A DNA stretch of 64,000 nt from an uncultured Eubacteriales bacterium (GTDB taxonomy: Bacteria > Bacillota > Clostridia > Christensenellales > CAG-917): the NCBI GenBank assembly GCA_900544575.1, contig UQVO01000002.1, forward strand, positions 62,001-126,000, read 5' to 3'. Positions 60,209 through 64,000 of the stretch are shown here, in pieces. The notes beneath the pieces were generated by a model, which saw only the letters and a list, made by a program, of their open reading frames with translations, did no database searches and had not been told where the DNA came from. Position numbers and translations under genes: made by a program. Position 1 is the first letter of the stretch. Each line of letters opens with the position of its first letter.

Positions 60209-62385
60209 TCCACTTCCTCCAAGGTGACGAGACGCGACTCGAATTCGCCGAGCACGTCGGACAGATTGACGCCGACTTTCATGTAATAATCCCCGCTGTA
60301 CACCTTATTGTCCAGGCTGTTGACGTAATTTGCCCAGGGGTTCAATCCGCGCAGCCTGACGAACCTCCGCGCACGCGGCTTTTTCAGCAGATTTACGAAA
60401 AGGAAGAGCGCCTTCGACTTCTGCTTGTCGACCATATCGATTGCAAACGCCTTGCCGTCGAAAGGAGATATCAGCCTGTACAAATCGCCGTCCAGAACAA
60501 CGTCGTCGTGGAACTTTTTGTAGATTGCGGTCACGGCGTTCACTTCCGCCACTTCCTCCGCACTCATTTTGCGCGGGTCGAGCTCGAAGCCGTAGGACCC
60601 GAAGAGTGCGATTTCCGCCTTTGTGCGGTAGCAGGTGACGGGATTGTCGTTGATATGCGCCCCCATCACGCAAGGCGGATACGCGAACGATGTGCCGTAC
60701 TGTATAAACAGCCTTTGGACGGGGTCGTTTTCGTCGCTGGTCCATATTTCCGGAAAATAAAACAGCGTACCCAGGTCAAACCTGCCTCCCCCGCTCGCGC
60801 ATCCCTGGAAATGGATATCCGGAAAACGCTTCGTCAGCATATCGGCAAGTCGGTAATAGCCGAGAGTGTTGCGGTAATAAAACTCATCCTGATGTGCCGG
60901 GTCAAGGCTCGGAGAAAAATAGTCCTCCAACGTGCGGTTGTGGTCCCATTTCACATAATCGATTTCGTATTTTCCCAGCACTTCTTCAAGCTGTGCGTAG
61001 ACCGCGTCCACGACTTCGGGATTGGCAAAATCCAGCATCACCTGGTGTCTGGAAAGCCACGGGTCGGAAGCGACGTCCACCGCAGCGTATTCGGGATGGG
61101 CGCGCAGCAGGTCGGAGTCGAAATTCGCCATCTCCGGTTCTATCCATATCCCGAATTTCATTCCGTTTTTGCGGCACTCCTCCGCCACCCTTGCAATGTC
61201 TATCTTCTTTTCGTTCACGTGCCAGTCGCCGAGCGAACGGAAATCGTCGTCACGCTTTCCGAACCATCCGTCGTCAAGCACGAACAGTTCGACCCCAGTT
61301 TTCTTTGCCGCCGCGATGAGAGCAAGCGTCTTTTCCGTGTCGAAGTCCATATAGCAGCCTTCCCACGAATTGAGAAGCACGGAACGGTATGCCGCGGGAT
61401 TGTTGTCTTTTATGATATTGCGGCGGATGAGGTCGTGCATCTGACGGCTTATGCCCTCGAAGCCGCGTCCGCTGTACATTATCAGCCCTTCCGGAAAGCG
61501 GAAGGTTTCACCCGCCTTCACTTCGTACCCGAAATGCGTGTCGTCTATGCCCATAGTCAGACGCGTGACGCCGACTTTGCTTACGTTTGCTTCGCTTTTG
61601 AAAGAACCGGAATAAAGGAAGGATACGGCATACACTTCGCCGTTCGTTTCGGTCGCCTCTTTGTCTGCAAGCATGACGAACGGATTGTGCTCGTGCGAAC
61701 TTCTGCCCGAAGATGCCGCAACGACTTTCGTCCCCTCCGTGAGCGCCTCTCTGCGGAATTGCCGCTCGAAAAGCCACTCGCCGGGGAAATGAATTATGTC
61801 GTAGTCCGCCCGCGGAAAATCCTGGGTTACGCTCATGGCACGTTCCAGCCGAAGCGCCTTTTCCGTCTTGTTGACGAATTCGGTGTTGCGGATGACTGCG
61901 TTGTATTCGGGCATTACGGAAAGAGAAAGCACCACCTCGACGTCTTTTGTGAAATCGCACATTATGATTTCAAGAGTTTCCGCTTCGTTTTCGCTGTCAC
62001 GCACGAAAGGCATCTCCTCAGACGAGGGTTTTCCGCGGTATATGCGGTGCGAAACGTAACGGAAATCCAGCTTGTTGTTGCGCGCGCCGTTTATGTCCGC
62101 AGCCGACGGACGCACGTCTGCCGCACGGCTGGACGGAAACACCATCGGTGACGCGTTGAGATAAAGGTCCCGATACTCCTTTTCCTTTCCGTCCGTATGA
62201 CAGTAATAATGCGAAAACCAATCGTGTCCGCCGATAGGATTAATCTGCTCGACGTCAATGTCCTCCACATACGCGCCGAAATACGGATTGAGAAGCATTC
62301 CGCTGGGGTGTATCTGCACGTAATAAGAGAAGCGCCCGTTGGTCAAATGGAACAAATTTCTCCCTGCCAAAAATACAACTGACAT
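60205..62385 (-). CDS. GH36 alpha-galactosidase (726 aa)
   Basis: Hydrolyses alpha-galactosides such as raffinose-family sugars or galactomannan side chains. N-terminal beta-sandwich to about residue 320. The (beta/alpha)8 barrel has ELFVLDDGWFGKRDDDFRSLGDW, IDYVKWDHNRTLEDYFSP with the nucleophile Asp near 480, and EIWTSDENDPVQRLFIQYGTSFAYPPCVMGAHINDNP with the acid/base Asp near 545. Length is typical (about 720-740 aa). Ribosome-binding site AAAAGGAT. No signal peptide, so it is intracellular. Confidence 0.95.
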   Translation of the reverse strand: MSVVFLAGRNLFHLTNGRFSYYVQIHPSGMLLNPYFGAYVEDIDVEQINPIGGHDWFSHYYCHTDGKEKEYRDLYLNASPMVFPSSRAADVRPSAADINGARNNKLDFRYVSHRIYRGKPSSEEMPFVRDSENEAETLEIIMCDFTKDVEVVLSLSVMPEYNAVIRNTEFVNKTEKALRLERAMSVTQDFPRADYDIIHFPGEWLFERQFRREALTEGTKVVAASSGRSSHEHNPFVMLADKEATETNGEVYAVSFLYSGSFKSEANVSKVGVTRLTMGIDDTHFGYEVKAGETFRFPEGLIMYSGRGFEGISRQMHDLIRRNIIKDNNPAAYRSVLLNSWEGCYMDFDTEKTLALIAAAKKTGVELFVLDDGWFGKRDDDFRSLGDWHVNEKKIDIARVAEECRKNGMKFGIWIEPEMANFDSDLLRAHPEYAAVDVASDPWLSRHQVMLDFANPEVVDAVYAQLEEVLGKYEIDYVKWDHNRTLEDYFSPSLDPAHQDEFYYRNTLGYYRLADMLTKRFPDIHFQGCASGGGRFDLGTLFYFPEIWTSDENDPVQRLFIQYGTSFAYPPCVMGAHINDNPVTCYRTKAEIALFGSYGFELDPRKMSAEEVAEVNAVTAIYKKFHDDVVLDGDLYRLISPFDGKAFAIDMVDKQKSKALFLFVNLLKKPRARRFVRLRGLNPWANYVNSLDNKVYSGDYYMKVGVNLSDVLGEFESRLVTLEEVE

Positions 62386-62411
62386 ATAATCCTTTTACCC
62401 TTCCCTGATTT

Positions 62412-62440
62412 CGGGGAGGAAAGGTTCCTCCCCGAAACTC
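62412..62440 (-). promoter_or_regulatory. Intercistronic hairpin between the Big_2 gene and the GH36 gene
   Basis: TTTCGGGGAGGAA - ACCTTT - CCTCCCCGAAA, a strong stem without a T tract on the minus strand. It may stabilise the upstream mRNA or tune expression of the two parts. Confidence 0.45.
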
Positions 62441-62477
62441 GTGTTTTAATGTGTTGTTTTGATAAATAAACCGCTTG

Positions 62478-64000
62478 TTATGCAATCACAAGATTGCTGA
62501 TTGTGCAATCGAGTCCGTCACTCATAAAGCTGAGGTATGACCTGCCCGTATAACCGTCATTGTTCCAGTTCCATGTACCTTCGAACAGAACATTGCCTTC
62601 GGAATCCTCGACTTTGAGAGAATTGTCCTGTCCCGTGGGCGTCATAAAACGAACGACCGTAATACGATAAGTTTCGCCGACCTCCAACCTTGCGGCAGAA
62701 CCGTCAACCGAATATTCCTTTCTGTCGCCTGCGGGCATATCGCCGTTGGAATTCCATCCTGCCCAACCTGCAACCGTCTGACCTATTAACAGCGACCTTG
62801 CCTCCGCAAACGTTTCGTCATATCTGTTCATCGTTACAGAAAGCACGGCGCCGGGTTCTATCGGATACTCGTCGATAGTCAAATCGAAGGTGATTGTGGC
62901 GTCCTCGTCGGCAGGCAGCAACACTTTCGCGCCGATGCTCTTTGCCGCGTGGTCTTTGGGATTTGCAGGCGCCGAACCGTCGGCTGCGCCCGTAAACTTG
63001 ATTGTGCCGTCATCGCCGATGACTACTTTGTCGGAAGTTGCATAGAAATCGGAATCGTCCGCTTCCGCAAGATACGCTTCGACGCCTTCCTGCCCGTAAG
63101 TCACTGCCATCGCGCTGAATTCCGCGGTGCAGCTGCCGAGGTTGAGCACGGGAAGAGTGTTCACGTCGGTAAACCCGTCGATTCCGTTTTCGTAGTAATA
63201 GAGTTCGTCGTTGATGAACGCATAGAATTCGTTGCCTGCTCGCACGGTGGTCAGCTTGACGTTTGCGAAATCGATTGCGCCGAGATTATGCTGATTCCAG
63301 ACCTGTGAGCGGTCGGTGACATTGCCCCATTCCACGTTGCCCTCAGCGTCGATGACCATTGTGACGGTCTTGCGCGCGTTGAAATCGGGCCCCGGAGAGA
63401 GCATCAGGCCGTAATACTTCTCGCCGTTGTAGTGAGAAATTCCGATTCTGGACCAGGTATCGGTACCGGCAGGCTCGGTCAAAACAACGGTTGCGCTTGC
63501 AACGTAATACTGCGAGGCCTCGCCGTTGAACACGGCAAACGAATTCTGGTTGCCGCTAATCACCGCATCGTCCTGATAAAGCCCGCTCATATCGAACTTG
63601 TCAGCATTGATTGCGGTGTTGATGACGGTGTCTTTGACCGTGACGGTGATGCTGTCGGTGGCATTGCCGCAGGCAGCGGTTATGACTGCGGTGCCCGCGC
63701 CGACGCCCGTCACCACACCGTCCGCATTTACGGTTGCGACGTCCTCATCAGAAGACGACCACTCTATCGTCGCATCCGCGGGATTGCGGGACGCCGTGAG
63801 TTGTACGGTTTTTGTGATATACACGACGGCATTCGTATCGTCGCTTATGTCCACCGTGTATGCTCTGACCGTAATTTCGATGCTGTCCTTCACTTCGCTG
63901 CCGACGCTGACGCTAATCGTCGCGGTGCCCGCGCTGACGCCTGTCACAAGCCCGTTTTCGGAGACCGTAGCGACCGCCGTGTCGGAAGACGCCCAAACCA
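62478..64000 (-). CDS. Bacterial Ig-like (Big_2) surface protein, 5'-truncated by window edge
   Basis: Reading continues to the window edge, so the N-terminus is missing. Two Big_2 repeats are visible: the first, at the edge, reads WASSDTAVATVSENGLVTGVSAGTATISV; the second, about 90 residues on, WSSSDEDVATVNADGVVTGVGAGTAVITAACG. After about residue 120 a large beta-rich module follows (VINTAINADKFDMSGLYQDDAVISGNQNSFAVFNGEA ... GLMLSPGPDF), resembling carbohydrate-binding or LamG-like domains, and then a final domain ending DGLDCTISNLVIA. No sorting motif is at the C-terminus. Probably an extracellular glycan-binding or glycan-degrading protein. Confidence 0.8.
   Translation of the reverse strand, partial: VWASSDTAVATVSENGLVTGVSAGTATISVSVGSEVKDSIEITVRAYTVDISDDTNAVVYITKTVQLTASRNPADATIEWSSSDEDVATVNADGVVTGVGAGTAVITAACGNATDSITVTVKDTVINTAINADKFDMSGLYQDDAVISGNQNSFAVFNGEASQYYVASATVVLTEPAGTDTWSRIGISHYNGEKYYGLMLSPGPDFNARKTVTMVIDAEGNVEWGNVTDRSQVWNQHNLGAIDFANVKLTTVRAGNEFYAFINDELYYYENGIDGFTDVNTLPVLNLGSCTAEFSAMAVTYGQEGVEAYLAEADDSDFYATSDKVVIGDDGTIKFTGAADGSAPANPKDHAAKSIGAKVLLPADEDATITFDLTIDEYPIEPGAVLSVTMNRYDETFAEARSLLIGQTVAGWAGWNSNGDMPAGDRKEYSVDGSAARLEVGETYRITVVRFMTPTGQDNSLKVEDSEGNVLFEGTWNWNNDGYTGRSYLSFMSDGLDCTISNLVIA

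Overview
This window looks like a piece of an uncultured, probably spore-forming, anaerobic Clostridia (Bacillota) chromosome. It is GC-rich (roughly 55% by eye). The gene order is Gram-positive: rpsB-tsf-pyrH-frr-uppS-cdsA-dxr-rseP-ispG, rpoZ-coaBC-priA-def-fmt-rsmB-rlmN-rsgA-rpe, and rpmB beside gls24-fakA-recG. Promoters follow the sigma-A pattern, and one small ORF resembles spoVM. Taxonomy is inferred from gene content and order only; no rRNA gene is present.

Layout. 1-7650 (minus): translation, phospholipid and isoprenoid housekeeping operon. 7740-12620 (minus): DUF1292-ruvX, an ABC-2 exporter pair and an unrecognised membrane-anchored protein. 12780-13170: RNase P RNA. 13270-18850 (minus): recN-argR-nadK-tlyA-oapA preceded by a roughly 580-nt RNA that I identify as OLE RNA, with a promoter at its 5' end. 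18900-22990 (minus): recG-fakA-gls24. 23016-23316 (plus): rpmB. 23270-33790 (minus): candidate spoVM, then rpe back to yicC, nearly all joined by ATGA-type overlaps. 33790-38530 (minus): thioesterase, ligA, pcrA. 38734-40230 (plus): a DUF1508 protein with a long low-complexity arm.

40500-52080 (minus) is a sugar catabolism locus: a LacI-type regulator, a promoter region with two palindromic operators, a sugar isomerase/epimerase-like TIM barrel, a Gfo/Idh/MocA dehydrogenase, a ribose/xylose-type ABC importer, xylose isomerase, xylulokinase and a YczE/YitT-type membrane protein. 52280-53960 (plus) carries an acyltransferase-3 membrane protein and tRNA-Ser(GGA) behind a structured leader. 54214-58242 (minus) is hypB - large FeS/FAD oxidoreductase - hypA, driven by a consensus promoter, which suggests the cell has a [NiFe]-hydrogenase or other nickel enzyme elsewhere. 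58336-64000 (minus) is a glycan-use locus: an Ig-like (Big_2) surface protein cut by the window edge, GH36 alpha-galactosidase, GH43 glycosidase and a lipoprotein SASA-type esterase.

The most notable items are the OLE RNA/oapA pair with an unusually extended OapA, the small SpoVM-like ORF antisense to the rpmB terminator, the duplicated operator/promoter block of the sugar locus, and the fused oxidoreductase between hypA and hypB. I saw no CRISPR array, transposase or prophage.
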